Assembly (NCBI RefSeq): GCF_034720595.1
Contig: NZ_JAYESJ010000001.1
Location: 2,010,001-2,074,000 of the forward strand
DNA length: 64,000 bases
Direction: 5' to 3'
Origin: Rhizobium sp. CC-YZS058
GTDB lineage: Bacteria; Pseudomonadota; Alphaproteobacteria; Rhizobiales; Rhizobiaceae
Within the stretch, counting starts at the first letter, position 1. Each line of letters starts with the position of its first letter. The notes beneath the pieces are model-generated. The model was not told where the DNA came from. It searched no databases and was given only the letters and a program-made list of their open reading frames with translations. Shown here piece after piece: positions 55,326 through 64,000 of this stretch. The position numbers and the translations under genes are program-made.

Positions 55326-57251
55326 GTGGCCAGTTTCGAGACCGCCGTCACCGTGCCGTCTGCATCACCAGCGCTTGCGCTGGATGGCGGCCGCTCGGGG
55401 CTCTCGTCGGAGCTCAAAAGCATCGGCTTCTCCGCGCTGCTTTCCCTCGCGCTGATCTTCGTCGTCGAATGGATCACCCGCAATTCGTTGTCGGAAGCCG
55501 TCGCCTTCTTTCTCGATCCCGCGCGTCCTGCCTGGACGACGGTCTCGGTCTTTCTGCTCCTCTTCCTCGCCATCGATGCGCTGCTTGGCCGCGAGGAATA
55601 TGGCTTCGTGCTTTTGACGCCGCTGGCGCTCGTTCCGGCCTTCATCAGCCGGCAGAAGCAGATCTTTCTCTCCGATCCGCTTTACCCGACCGATTTCCTG
55701 TTCGGCCGTCAGGTGATGGAGCTGATGCCGGTGCTGGTGCGCGACCGGCCGATGACGGCGGCCGGCATTGCCGTTGGCCTTGTGCTGTCGATTCTGGGTC
55801 TCGCCTGGCTGATCCGCCATGCCTGGCGCCGGTTTCCGCTTCTCGGCCGCCGCCAGCGTCTGGCGCGCCTTGCCGTCGCCCTGCCCCTGCTCGGCAGCTT
55901 CTACCACATCATGGATTACAACCATTTCTCCTGGATTCGTGACCGGCTGCAGGTCATTCCGATCATGTGGGATCAGACGGAGAATTACCGGCACAACGGC
56001 TTCGCCATGGCCTTTGCGCTCAATCTGCCGATGGCCAATGTCGCAGCGCCGGCCGGCTATATGCAGAACGCCATCGACGCCATTCCGGTCAAGCCGGGTG
56101 CAGCCGCCACCGCTTGGCATGACAAGCCCGATGTGATCGTGCTGATGAGCGAGTCGCTGTTCGATCCGACGCGTCTGCCGAACGTCACCCTGTCGCCCGA
56201 TCCGATGCCGACGATCCGGGCCATGCAATCGGGCCATGTCTTCTCGCCGGAATTCGGCGGCATGACCGCCAATGTCGAGTTCGAGGCACTGACCGGCTTT
56301 TCCAACGCCTTCCTGCCCTATGGCTCGATCCCCTATCAGCAATATATCCGCAACCCGATCCCCTCGCTTGCCACCTTCTTCCGGGGCGAGGGCTACACCT
56401 CGCGGGCGGTCCACCCCTTCCAGAAGTGGTTCTGGAACCGCAGCGCCGTCTACAAATCCTTCGGCTTTGAGCAGTTCCGCTCGGAGGAAAACCTGCCGCC
56501 GATGGAAAAGCGCGGCATCTTCGCCTCCGACGAGTCGCTGACCAAGGAAATCATGCGCCAGGCCGAGGAACTGGATCAGCCGTTCTTCTTCTTCACGGTC
56601 ACGCTGCAGGGGCACGGTCCCTACGAGGCGAACCGCTATGCGCAGAACACGATCGCGGTCGAAGGCGATTTGCCGGAGGCCGACCGCGCCGCGCTCGCCA
56701 CCTATGCGCAGGGCGTGAAGGAGGCCGACGACAGCCTGAAGATGCTGATGGACTGGGCAAAGACCCGCGAGCGCGAAACGATCATCGTGCTGTTCGGCGA
56801 CCACCTGCCGCCGCTGAACACGGTCTACACCTCGACAGGCTTCATGCCGGACGTGACAGCGCCGCGCAAAGGCGCCCTGCCGGACATGATGCGCCAGCAC
56901 GAGACGCCGTTGATCGTCTGGTCGAGCAAGACCGGCCCGGTCAAGGACATCGGCACGATCAGCCCGGCCTATCTGTCCTATCAGATCGTCAAGGCCTCCG
57001 GCTTCGAGCATCCCTATTACACCGGGTTCCTCGGCAACCTGTTCGATCGCTACCGCGTGCTCGACCGCTACATGCTCGTCAATGCCGCCGGCAAGGGCAC
57101 GCCCGGCTGGCTGCAGAAACCCTCCGTCCCGCCGCTCCTGCGCGACTATCGCTTCCTGCAGCACGACATGATGTTCGGCCAGCGCTACGGCACCGACCGC
57201 TTCTTCGCCACCCACGACGAACTGTTTCCCCAGCCTGAACCGGTTCTTTGA
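55326..57251 (+). CDS. LTA synthase-family phosphoglycerol transferase (CgmB/OpgB-like)
   Basis: The 641-residue product has four to five N-terminal membrane helices (to about residue 200) and a C-terminal extracytoplasmic sulfatase/alkaline-phosphatase-fold domain. Conserved parts are DVIVLMSESLFDPTRLP (metal-binding Glu), GGMTANVEFEALTGFSNAF with the nucleophilic Thr, FFTVTLQGHGPYE and TIIVLFGDHLPPL. The Sinorhizobium relative CgmB adds phosphoglycerol to cyclic beta-1,2-glucan in the periplasm, which is the likely role here; lipoteichoic acid is not made by these bacteria. The GTG start at 55326 has AAGGAG at 55314-55319. A longer frame on the other strand is a shadow. Confidence 0.87.
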   Translation: MASFETAVTVPSASPALALDGGRSGLSSELKSIGFSALLSLALIFVVEWITRNSLSEAVAFFLDPARPAWTTVSVFLLLFLAIDALLGREEYGFVLLTPLALVPAFISRQKQIFLSDPLYPTDFLFGRQVMELMPVLVRDRPMTAAGIAVGLVLSILGLAWLIRHAWRRFPLLGRRQRLARLAVALPLLGSFYHIMDYNHFSWIRDRLQVIPIMWDQTENYRHNGFAMAFALNLPMANVAAPAGYMQNAIDAIPVKPGAAATAWHDKPDVIVLMSESLFDPTRLPNVTLSPDPMPTIRAMQSGHVFSPEFGGMTANVEFEALTGFSNAFLPYGSIPYQQYIRNPIPSLATFFRGEGYTSRAVHPFQKWFWNRSAVYKSFGFEQFRSEENLPPMEKRGIFASDESLTKEIMRQAEELDQPFFFFTVTLQGHGPYEANRYAQNTIAVEGDLPEADRAALATYAQGVKEADDSLKMLMDWAKTRERETIIVLFGDHLPPLNTVYTSTGFMPDVTAPRKGALPDMMRQHETPLIVWSSKTGPVKDIGTISPAYLSYQIVKASGFEHPYYTGFLGNLFDRYRVLDRYMLVNAAGKGTPGWLQKPSVPPLLRDYRFLQHDMMFGQRYGTDRFFATHDELFPQPEPVL

Positions 57252-57377
57252 GGGACCCTGGAAGAGACTTCCTTTGTGAAACCGGTAGCCGCCATGGCGC
57301 TCGCGCCTGGCGATTACTGGGCGCAAACAAGAAGCCGAGCAGTCGCCCCCAGACGGAACATGACCCAGCCTCGCCCC

Positions 57378-58778
57378 CTACTGCTCCCACTCTTCCCTCT
57401 CGCTGCGGCCAGTCACCCCCAGGCGGCGGTCGAGTTCGGTGGCTTCGGTTTCGGTCAGGCGCAGGTCGAGGCGGACCGTGCCGTCCTCCAGGTCTTCGCG
57501 CTCGTCGATGACGGCGTGTTCATAGATCCAGGGCAGGAGCTGCAGCCGGTCCAGGGGGACCGTCACCGTCGTCTCGGTCATGACGCCCGACAAGCGGCGA
57601 TTGATCTCCTGCATCAGCGCGTCGACCCCCTCGCCGGTGAAGGCGGAGACGGGAAGAGAGTTCGGCGTATGCGCGGATTTTTCGATCATGACGTCATGCT
57701 GGACGGGATCCAGCCGATCGATCTTGTTCCAGACCTCGAGAATGCGCTCGCCACGCGCCTTTTCGTCGATGCCGAGGTCCTCGAGAATCCGCTCGACATC
57801 TGCGGCCTGGGCGGGATGGTCGGGGTCGGACACATCGCGCACATGCAGGATGAGATCGGCTTCCAGCACCTCTTCCAGCGTGGCGCGGAAGGCGGCGACG
57901 AGATGGGTCGGCAAGTCGGAGATGAAACCGACCGTATCGGACAGGATGACAGTGCGGCCCTGCGGAAGCTTCATGCGGCGCAGCGTCGGATCAAGGGTAG
58001 CGAACAGCATGTCCTCGGCCAGAACGCCCGCGCCTGTGATACGGTTGAAGAGCGTCGATTTGCCGGCATTGGTGTAACCAACGAGCGCGACAATCGGATG
58101 CGGCACTTTGCGTCGCTTGGCGCGATGGAGCTGGCGGGTGCGTCGCACCTGCTCCAGCTCCTTTTCGAGCTTGATGATCTTGTCCTGCAGCATGCGCCGG
58201 TCGGCTTCGATCTGGGTTTCGCCGGGGCCGCCCATGAAGCCGGCACCGCCGCGCTGGCGCTCCAGGTGGGTCCAGCTGCGAACCAGCCGGCCCTTCTGGT
58301 AATTGAGATGCGCCAGATCGACCTGCAGCGTGCCTTCCTTGGTGGAAGCGCGGCGGCCGAAGATTTCAAGAATCAGGCCCGTCCGGTCGATGACCTTGGC
58401 GTTCCATTCCTTCTCGAGATTGCGCTGCTGCACCGGCGTCAGCGGATGATCGACGATGACGAGGCCGGCATCATGCGCGTCGAGAAGCTGCTTGACCTCC
58501 TCGATCTTGCCCGAGCCAAGCAGCGTGCCCGGCTTCGGCTGCGCAACGGGCACGATCAGGCCATGGGCGACGGTCAGGTCGATCGCGAGCGCGAGACCGA
58601 TCGTCTCTTCCAGCCGCGCCTCGTCGGAGCGCACGGATGGGGCAGCCTCGGCAGCCTGGCGGCCGCTTTTCTTGACGACCGGCACCAGCACCAGCGCGCG
58701 CATGTCGTCGCGGTGCTTCTCGGTTTCGGGAATGATGGGAGAGGATTTCGTATCGCGCTTGGTAATGGCAACGTCCAA
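57378..58778 (-). CDS. hflX: GTPase HflX, ribosome-splitting factor
   Basis: HflX is a ribosome-associated GTPase that splits stalled or heat-damaged ribosomes. In the 466-residue product the N-terminal domain includes PGTLLGSGKIEEVKQLLDAHDAGLVIVDHPLTPVQQRNLE, the glycine-rich GFMGGPGETQIEADRR and a coiled-coil. The G domain has VALVGYTNAGKSTLFNRIT (G1), LFATLDPTLRR (G2), LSDTVGFISDLP (G3) and VWNKIDRL (G4). The first codon is a TTG at 58778 directly after the hfq stop (TGATTG). An internal ATG at 58703 is the alternative. The hfq-hflX linkage is conserved in many proteobacteria. Confidence 0.95.
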   Translation of the reverse strand: MDVAITKRDTKSSPIIPETEKHRDDMRALVLVPVVKKSGRQAAEAAPSVRSDEARLEETIGLALAIDLTVAHGLIVPVAQPKPGTLLGSGKIEEVKQLLDAHDAGLVIVDHPLTPVQQRNLEKEWNAKVIDRTGLILEIFGRRASTKEGTLQVDLAHLNYQKGRLVRSWTHLERQRGGAGFMGGPGETQIEADRRMLQDKIIKLEKELEQVRRTRQLHRAKRRKVPHPIVALVGYTNAGKSTLFNRITGAGVLAEDMLFATLDPTLRRMKLPQGRTVILSDTVGFISDLPTHLVAAFRATLEEVLEADLILHVRDVSDPDHPAQAADVERILEDLGIDEKARGERILEVWNKIDRLDPVQHDVMIEKSAHTPNSLPVSAFTGEGVDALMQEINRRLSGVMTETTVTVPLDRLQLLPWIYEHAVIDEREDLEDGTVRLDLRLTETEATELDRRLGVTGRSEREEWEQ

Positions 58779-59021
58779 TCAGGATGCGGCGTCTTCGCTC
58801 TCGAACATCTGCATCGGCTGGCCGGGCATGATCGTCGAGATGGCATGCTTGTAGACCAGCTGCGAATGGCCATCGCGGCGCAGAAGCACGCAGAAATTAT
58901 CGAAGGAAGTGACGACGCCGGTCAGCTTGACGCCGTTGATGAGGAAGATCGTCAGCGAGATCTTCTGCTTGCGAACCGTGTTGAGAAAAAGGTCCTGGAG
59001 ATTCTGAGAACGTTCCGCCAT
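58779..59021 (-). CDS. hfq: RNA chaperone Hfq
   Basis: An 80-residue Sm-like protein that forms a hexameric ring and pairs small RNAs with mRNAs. Sm1 is [58 protein letters not shown] with the conserved FxxK...GVxL and YKHA motifs. The C-terminus is short, as in rhizobia. The ATG at 59021 is chosen over a frame 12 codons longer. It is followed at once by hflX, forming an operon. It would be the partner of the sRNA candidate near 17.3 kb. Confidence 0.97.
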   Translation of the reverse strand: MAERSQNLQDLFLNTVRKQKISLTIFLINGVKLTGVVTSFDNFCVLLRRDGHSQLVYKHAISTIMPGQPMQMFESEDAAS

Positions 59022-59378
59022 GGCGCCGCTTCTTTCTGATTGCCGGTGCTTGTTCAACCGGTTGAATTCTCGATCGGAATTGGCGCACGTGTGAAGTCCC
59101 CCGCATGCGCCGAACGTTTTCTGGTATCAAATCGGGCCCTGTTCCGCAATCTGGAAATCAGACTCCCCCACCACAAGCACGAAGGTAAGCCGGCGCTTGG
59201 CCGCAAGGGGTTTGAATCTGTGGTGGAGCGAAACCCGCAGTCTCCCACTTTATAGCAGCAGGCTTGTCAATTCGGTATAACTCCATAAGGCTTTTGACCT
59301 AAACCCACGACGGTTATTGAATTGCGACTGAATTCCAGTTGCATACGTCTAGCGATGATGAGAGGATCGTGGCGAGCC
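59022..59378. other. Divergent region hfq / hicAB with 14-bp palindrome
   Basis: About 357 bases. A perfect palindrome TTCAACC-GGTTGAA lies at 59053-59066, about 32 bases upstream of hfq, an operator candidate. The right half (about 59240-59360) is AT-rich and should hold the hicAB promoter; a TTGACC hexamer is at about 59292-59297 but no firm -10 was paired with it. Confidence 0.4.
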
Positions 59379-59630
59379 ATGACGCGCAGTGAGCGTTTGC
59401 TTGACGAGTTCCGGGCGTGCACGGGCGGCTTCTCTTACCGCTCCCTTCTCACCTTGCTGCGAGGTCTGGGATATGACGAGCTATCGACAGGCGGTGGATC
59501 ACGGCGCAAATTTGTCCATTCCGTTACCAACCATATCATCCGTCTGCACGAGCCGCATCCAGACAAGGACGTGAAAGCCTACGTCGTTCGTCAGATCCGT
59601 GACAGCCTCCAGGAACAGGGGTTTTTATGA
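59379..59630 (+). CDS. hicA: HicA-family mRNA interferase toxin
   Basis: A small basic protein of 83 residues from the ATG at 59379 (an upstream ATG at 59355 would add eight). It is related to HicA by SYRSLLTLLRGLGYDELSTGGGSRRKFVHS, the dsRBD-like fold with the catalytic histidine in KFVHS, and HPDKDVKAYVVRQIRDSLQEQGFL at the end. HicA cleaves mRNA until held by HicB. The stop overlaps hicB by ATGA, so both are translated together. Toxin before antitoxin is the standard hicAB order. Confidence 0.87.
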   Translation: MTRSERLLDEFRACTGGFSYRSLLTLLRGLGYDELSTGGGSRRKFVHSVTNHIIRLHEPHPDKDVKAYVVRQIRDSLQEQGFL

Positions 59631-60007
59631 GGACGGTTTCGCATAAAGGATATCAGGCCTCCGTCGAGTTCGAAGACGGAGCACTGTTTATCAAGGTGCT
59701 CCACATCGACGATCTGCTCATCGCCGAATGCGACCGGGCGTCAGACGCCGCACGTGTGGCCGGCGAATTGATCGACGCTTATCTCGATGACTGCCGGCAG
59801 GCCGGACGCGCCCCTTCGAAGCCGTTCAAGGGCAGCTTCAATGTCCGCATGCCGCCGGGTCTTCATGAGAGGGCGGCGCGAAGGGCGAGCGATGAGGGAC
59901 GATCGCTCAATGCCTGGGTCTGCCAGGCTGTGGAGGACAAACTGGACGGCAAGACTGCGGTTTCTCTCACCCCTTCAGACCAGCCGCGATCCGACCACGC
60001 TGCTTGA
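59627..60007 (+). CDS. hicB: HicB-family antitoxin
   Basis: A 126-residue antitoxin with an N-terminal degraded RNase H-like HicB domain (YQASVEFEDGALFIKVLHIDDLLIAECDRASDAARVAGELIDAYLDDC). A C-terminal ribbon-helix-helix DNA-binding domain (FKGSFNVRMPPGLHERAARRASDEGRSLNAWVCQAVEDKLDG) follows. It should repress the operon and neutralise HicA. The pair sits between hfq and ntrX, an otherwise conserved neighbourhood, which suggests recent insertion. Confidence 0.9.
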   Translation: MRTVSHKGYQASVEFEDGALFIKVLHIDDLLIAECDRASDAARVAGELIDAYLDDCRQAGRAPSKPFKGSFNVRMPPGLHERAARRASDEGRSLNAWVCQAVEDKLDGKTAVSLTPSDQPRSDHAA

Positions 60008-60076
60008 AGCAAGAAACGGTTCAGGGCATTGCTGCCGCTTTGCCCGGGGCAGCGGCGAGCATCGGGCAGATCTACC

Positions 60077-61441
60077 TCACACCCCGAGCGATTTCAGCTT
60101 GCGATGCAGCGCGGAGCGTTCCATGCCGACGAATTCGGCGGTGCGGGAGATGTTACCGCCGAAGCGGTTGATCTGGGCGATCAGGTAATCGCGTTCGAAC
60201 ATTTCGCGCGCTTCGCGCAGCGGCAGGGTCATGATGTGCTGGTCGCCCTGGGCGGCGATCTTCGGCAGACTGTCGCCCACTTCGGTCGGCAGCATATCAG
60301 CGGTGATGACCGAATCCGGCCCGTCGGACCGGGCGAGGATCATCAGCCGTTCGATATTGTTGCGCAGCTGGCGGATATTGCCCGGCCAGTCGTGGGCCTG
60401 CAGCACGGCCAGCGCATCGTCGCCGATCTTGCGCGAGCGGATGCCGGCCTGCTCGCTGATCTGGCGCATGAACATGTCGACGAGAAACGGAATGTCCTCC
60501 CGCCGCTCGGCCAGTGCCGGCACGCGGACGGGGATGACCGCCAGCCGGTGATAGAGATCCTCGCGGAAGGCGCCTTCGGCGATCAGGCTTTCGAGATTGT
60601 AGGCGGTGGAAGAGATGATGCGCACATCGACCTTCACCCGCTTGGAGCCGCCGACCCGTTCGAACTGCTGGTCGACCAGCACGCGCAGGATCTTGTTCTG
60701 CGTTTCACGCGGCATTTCGCCGACTTCGTCGAGATAGAGCATGCCGCCATGGGCTTCTTCGAGCGCCCCGGTCTTGCGCGGCTGGCCGGCCGTGCCCTCG
60801 GTGCCGAACAGGGCGATCTCCATGCGGTCAGGCGTGATCGCCGCTGCGTTCAGCGCCACGAAGGGGCCGCCGGCGCGCGAGGATTTGCGGTGCATCATCC
60901 GCGCCACCAGCTCCTTGCCGGAACCAGAGGGGCCATGAATCATGACGCGGCTGTTGGTCGGCGCCACCTTGTCGATCGTCTGGCGCAGCTGCGAGACGGC
61001 GACCGAGGTGCCGATCAGTTCGACCGGATCGCCCGAGCGCTTCTTGAGCTCGGAGACCTCGCGGCGCAGTTTCGAGTTTTCGAGCGCCCGTTCGGCGATC
61101 AGGATCAGCCGGTCGGCCTTGAACGGCTTCTCGATGAAATCATAGGCGCCGCGGCGAATGGCGGACACGGCGGTTTCGATATTGCCATGGCCGGAGATCA
61201 TCACCACGGGCAGTTCCGGATGGCGGCTCTTGATCTCGTCGAGCAGCGACAGCCCGTCCAACCGGCTGCCCTGCATCCAGATATCGAGGAACACCAGCCG
61301 CGGCACGCGATCGGAAATGGCGGCAAGCGCGCTGTCGCTGTCATGCGCGGTGCGGGTCTCATGGCCCTCGTCCGACAGGATGCCGGAGACGATCTCGCGG
61401 ATGTCTTCTTCGTCGTCGACGACCAGGATGTCAGCGGCCAT
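60077..61441 (-). CDS. ntrX: NtrX, sigma-54-type response regulator without GAFTGA
   Basis: A 454-residue response regulator of the NtrYX two-component system, which links nitrogen and redox or envelope signals in alphaproteobacteria. The receiver domain has Asp53 in LVFLDIWMQG, the AAA+ domain Walker A GPSGSGKE (170-177) and a C-terminal Fis helix-turn-helix (GGNISRTAEFVGMERSALHRKLKSL). At the L1 loop, where sigma-54 activators have GAFTGA, the sequence is LFGTEGTAGQPRKTGA (about 211-226). So it probably does not activate sigma-54 in the classical way, as known for NtrX proteins. It overlaps the end of ntrY by 11 bases. Confidence 0.95.
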   Translation of the reverse strand: MAADILVVDDEEDIREIVSGILSDEGHETRTAHDSDSALAAISDRVPRLVFLDIWMQGSRLDGLSLLDEIKSRHPELPVVMISGHGNIETAVSAIRRGAYDFIEKPFKADRLILIAERALENSKLRREVSELKKRSGDPVELIGTSVAVSQLRQTIDKVAPTNSRVMIHGPSGSGKELVARMMHRKSSRAGGPFVALNAAAITPDRMEIALFGTEGTAGQPRKTGALEEAHGGMLYLDEVGEMPRETQNKILRVLVDQQFERVGGSKRVKVDVRIISSTAYNLESLIAEGAFREDLYHRLAVIPVRVPALAERREDIPFLVDMFMRQISEQAGIRSRKIGDDALAVLQAHDWPGNIRQLRNNIERLMILARSDGPDSVITADMLPTEVGDSLPKIAAQGDQHIMTLPLREAREMFERDYLIAQINRFGGNISRTAEFVGMERSALHRKLKSLGV

Positions 61442-63695
61442 GGATGCGTTCCTTGTTCTCTCGTGCTTCCGCCGGGTTGCCCGGCGGAAGGATGATGCGG
61501 ATCATGGCGCCGTGGCCATTGTCGAAGTCGGCGGGCGCATCATGCAGCTCGAGGTGCCCGCCATGGTCCTCGATGATCTTTTTGACGATGGCGAGACCGA
61601 GGCCTGTGCCCTTCTCGCGCATGGTCATGTAGGGCTCGAGAATCCTATGGCGGTTCTCGGTCGGCAGCCCCTTGCCGTTGTCGATGATGTCGACCACGAA
61701 GGCGCCCGACCGCTCGTCCGGCCGGGAGCGGACCATGATCTTGCGCTCGCCGCGCACCGCCTCGGCCGGCAGCGCCTCGATCGCCTCCACCGCATTCTTG
61801 ACGATGTTGCCGAAGGCCTGGCCAAGCATGCGGCTGTCGAAGAAGCCGTCGAGCGGCTCGTCGCCGAAATCGCGAATGAAGCTGATCTCGGTATTGCCCA
61901 TCTCGCGCAGGAACACCGCATCCTTCAGGATGGCGCGCAGATCGGAGCGTTCCTTGGTCGGCTTCGGCATGCGGGCGAAGGAGGAGAACTCGTCGACCAT
62001 GCGGCCGATGTCTTCCACCTGGCGGACGATCGTGTCCGTGCACTGGTCGAAGACGGTCCGGTCCTCCTGGTCGATCTGCTTGCCGTAGCGGCGCTTCAGC
62101 CGTTCGGCGGAGAGCTGGATCGGCGTCAGCGGGTTCTTGATCTCGTGTGCGATGCGGCGCGCCACATCCGCCCAGGCGGTCGAGCGCTGGGCGATGACGA
62201 GATCGGTGATGTCATCGAGCGTGATGACCCAAGACTGCTTGGCGTCGGTCGATTCCTCGCGCGTCACCTGCACATTGAGCGTGCGCTCCTTGCCGTTCCG
62301 CATGATGTTGATCTGCTTGCGGAAGTCGCTGCGCGGCCGGCTCTCGGCCTCTGTCAGCACCTCGTCGATCTCCGGTGCGATGTCGCTCAGGCGCTCGCCG
62401 ACGATGTCGAGCGCATGCCGGGCGAGGAAATCCTCCGACGACGGATTGGCGATGGTGATGCGACGATCGTCCTCGACACCGATCACGGCCGCGGTCACGC
62501 CCGACAGCACCGCTTCGATGAAGCGGCGGCGATGGTCCATCTCGTCGCGGGCTTCGAGGATTTCGTCACGCTGGCTGCGGATCTGGGCGATCATCTTGTT
62601 GAAGGTGCGCGACAGCGAACCAACGTCGCCATCCACCGTGTGCACGGGCACGACGACATTGAGGTTGCCGGTCGCCACACTGTCGGCAGCGCTGATCAGC
62701 AGGCGGATCGGCCGGACGATCCGGTCGGCAACCGCAATCGCCGCCCAGATCGCGGCAAGCAGAACGATCAGCGCGAAGCCCAGATAGAGAACGCCGAAGG
62801 CGATCTGCAGCGAGGTGCGGCCGGCGGCGAGGTTGCGGTATTCGGCAACATTCTCCTCCATCAGCCGCATGGAGTTCATGACCTTCGGATCGACGGTGCG
62901 CACCGTGTAGAGATAGGCGCCGGCGATGTTTTCGAGCGGGATCACCGCGCCGACGAGATTGGTGATGCCGGGCGGGATCAGCGTCGGCTGGCCGGAGACG
63001 GTGCTGGCCAGCGCATCGCGCGGAATGGCCGGAAGCGGGCGGTCGGTCGGGATATCGGCCTGCAGGATCGCGCTGCCGTCGCCACGCACCAGAAAGGCGC
63101 CCAGCATGCCGCGGGCGCGGGCCTGCCGGGTCATCAGCTCGGTGAAGCCGGTGCGGTCGAGGCTATAGAGCTGGCGGTTGCGTTCCAGATCATTGGCCAT
63201 GGAGGCGGTCTGGCCCTGCAGATAGCTGGCATTCTCCAGCACATAGGCCTGGGCGACATCGATCGAGGAGCGCACGATCGATTGGGTGCGCAGCGAGAAC
63301 CAGCGGTCCAGCCCGACATCGAGCGTGATCGAGGCGAAGATCGCCACCAGAATCGCGGGGGTAATGGCGACGATCGAGAACAGCGCCACGATGCGCACAT
63401 GCAGGCGGGCCGCGGCCCGGCCCTTGCTGCGCGCCCGCATCAGCCGCATGATTTCACGCGTGATGAGATAGATGAGCCCGATCACGAAGACCGCATTCAC
63501 GGTCGCGGACGCGATCACGATATTGGTCTCGGGCTTGATCGGCGTCAGGCCGAGTAGGACGAGGAGCGAGATGATGGCGCAGATCAGCGCGCCGCTGGCG
63601 AGCACCAGACCCGGCAGCGCAAAGGAGGCGCGCCGGTCGTATCCGGCCGTCGTCCCCTCGTCCTTCGCCATCGGCATGATCAGCCCTTCGGCCAT
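61431..63695 (-). CDS. ntrY: NtrY, membrane sensor histidine kinase
   Basis: The 754-residue kinase has three or more N-terminal membrane helices (GLVLASGALICAIISLLVLLG, IVIASATVNAVFVIGLIYLI, VRIVALFSIVAITPAILVAIFASI), a large periplasmic loop and another helix (ALIVLLAAIWAAIAV). HAMP (DRIVRPIRLLISAADSVATGN) and a PAS (FIEAVLSGVTAAVIGVEDD) follow. Next is HisKA with the phospho-acceptor His517 in RRIAHEIKNPLTPIQLSAERL. The catalytic domain (NIVKNAVEAIEAL, DNGKGLP, GTGLGLAIVKKI) ends it. The ATG at 63695 (MAEGLIMPMAKDE) is chosen over the frame starting seven codons earlier. It is co-transcribed with ntrX and lies 189 bases after ntrC. Confidence 0.95.
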   Translation of the reverse strand: MAEGLIMPMAKDEGTTAGYDRRASFALPGLVLASGALICAIISLLVLLGLTPIKPETNIVIASATVNAVFVIGLIYLITREIMRLMRARSKGRAAARLHVRIVALFSIVAITPAILVAIFASITLDVGLDRWFSLRTQSIVRSSIDVAQAYVLENASYLQGQTASMANDLERNRQLYSLDRTGFTELMTRQARARGMLGAFLVRGDGSAILQADIPTDRPLPAIPRDALASTVSGQPTLIPPGITNLVGAVIPLENIAGAYLYTVRTVDPKVMNSMRLMEENVAEYRNLAAGRTSLQIAFGVLYLGFALIVLLAAIWAAIAVADRIVRPIRLLISAADSVATGNLNVVVPVHTVDGDVGSLSRTFNKMIAQIRSQRDEILEARDEMDHRRRFIEAVLSGVTAAVIGVEDDRRITIANPSSEDFLARHALDIVGERLSDIAPEIDEVLTEAESRPRSDFRKQINIMRNGKERTLNVQVTREESTDAKQSWVITLDDITDLVIAQRSTAWADVARRIAHEIKNPLTPIQLSAERLKRRYGKQIDQEDRTVFDQCTDTIVRQVEDIGRMVDEFSSFARMPKPTKERSDLRAILKDAVFLREMGNTEISFIRDFGDEPLDGFFDSRMLGQAFGNIVKNAVEAIEALPAEAVRGERKIMVRSRPDERSGAFVVDIIDNGKGLPTENRHRILEPYMTMREKGTGLGLAIVKKIIEDHGGHLELHDAPADFDNGHGAMIRIILPPGNPAEARENKERIHGR

Positions 63696-63884
63696 GTCCG
63701 CCCTCGCCCACCGCACGGCCCGCAGTCGCAGGTGCCGTGCGTGCCGCTCCCGGTCGCCGGCTCAACGCGCGCTGCGGAGACACCCGCCGCCGTCGTCAAA
63801 CCCGCTCCACCATTTTCAACGCACTTCCCACTGTGCTGCTTAAGCAACACAATGTGGCGGAAATGCAACGGTGCGGCCGCGTTG

Positions 63885-64000
63885 TCAAGCGGTGCGGGAG
63901 CTGCGGTAGACGGAAACGCCGAGTTCGCGGATCTTTTTGCGAAGCGTGTTGCGGTTGAGGCCGAGCAGGTCGGCAGCCTTGATCTGATTACCACGGGTTG
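63885..64000 (-). CDS. ntrC: NtrC, nitrogen regulator, C-terminal end (partial)
   Basis: The last 37 codons, [18 protein letters not shown] and then [19 protein letters not shown], form the Fis-type helix-turn-helix of NtrC, the sigma-54 activator of nitrogen assimilation genes. The rest of the gene lies beyond the window. The position directly upstream of ntrY on the same strand matches the ntrB-ntrC-ntrY-ntrX order of alphaproteobacteria. Confidence 0.9.
   Translation of the reverse strand, partial: TRGNQIKAADLLGLNRNTLRKKIRELGVSVYRSSRTA

Overview
The window is high-GC, gene-dense chromosomal DNA of an alphaproteobacterium, most likely family Rhizobiaceae. Supporting signs are the recA/alaS junction, CckA, the petABC-trmL-hemF neighbourhood, the ntrC-ntrY-ntrX-hfq-hflX block, a giant apolipoprotein-like Growth Pole Ring (GPR/RgsE) type protein typical of polar-growing Rhizobiales, and a rhizobial-style palindromic intergenic repeat. 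The genus cannot be fixed by eye. No rRNA, tRNA, CRISPR array, transposase or prophage was seen.

Layout. 1-8.5 kb: start of alaS (minus), recA with an SOS box, pseudouridine catabolism pair psuK-psuG, the cell-cycle hybrid kinase cckA, fliO and dksA. 8.8-17 kb: SixA-like phosphatase, ycjX and a ycjF-like membrane protein, a Tat-exported molybdo-oxidoreductase with its cytochrome b partner, a secreted protein, the folP-folB-folK cluster and a DUF922 exported metalloprotease-like protein. 17-26.6 kb: a multi-hairpin sRNA candidate, a [2Fe-2S] ferredoxin, an Hpt protein and the 2584-residue GPR homologue. 26.6-27.8 kb: a visibly AT-richer pocket with a PemK/MazF-type toxin whose probable antitoxin gene is cut by one in-frame TGA. 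27.8-32 kb: cytochrome bc1 operon petABC and an EEP-family protein.

32-40 kb is the most interesting part. Two related ABC exporters of the same strand are separated by a self-contained metal-stress cassette. It has an ECF sigma factor of the SigF type, its NrsF-type (DUF1109) anti-sigma factor and, divergently, a bufferin-type operon: a DUF2282 four-cysteine secreted precursor, a DUF692/MNIO modifying oxidase, a DUF2063 partner and a DoxX membrane protein. Both divergent transcription units carry the same promoter architecture, TGTAAC-N17-CGTA, and a perfect stem-loop lies between the precursor gene and the enzyme genes. This is a complete copper/gold-responsive RiPP metallophore system with its own regulator, readable from sequence.

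40-57 kb: trmL, hemF, a BON-domain protein, a RIME-like repeat, an Mla/MCE lipid-transport operon, a dipeptide epimerase, an MFS transporter, an LpxH-like phosphoesterase, malic enzyme, a DUF2865 exported protein, a TolB-like propeller protein and an LTA-synthase-family phosphoglycerol transferase. 57-64 kb: hflX, hfq, an inserted hicAB toxin-antitoxin pair, ntrX, ntrY and the 3' end of ntrC.

Many start codons were moved from the longest ORF to an internal ATG, GTG or TTG with a Shine-Dalgarno sequence or a family-typical N-terminus; the entries say where this matters. All functional calls rest on recognising motifs and families by eye; no database search was run.
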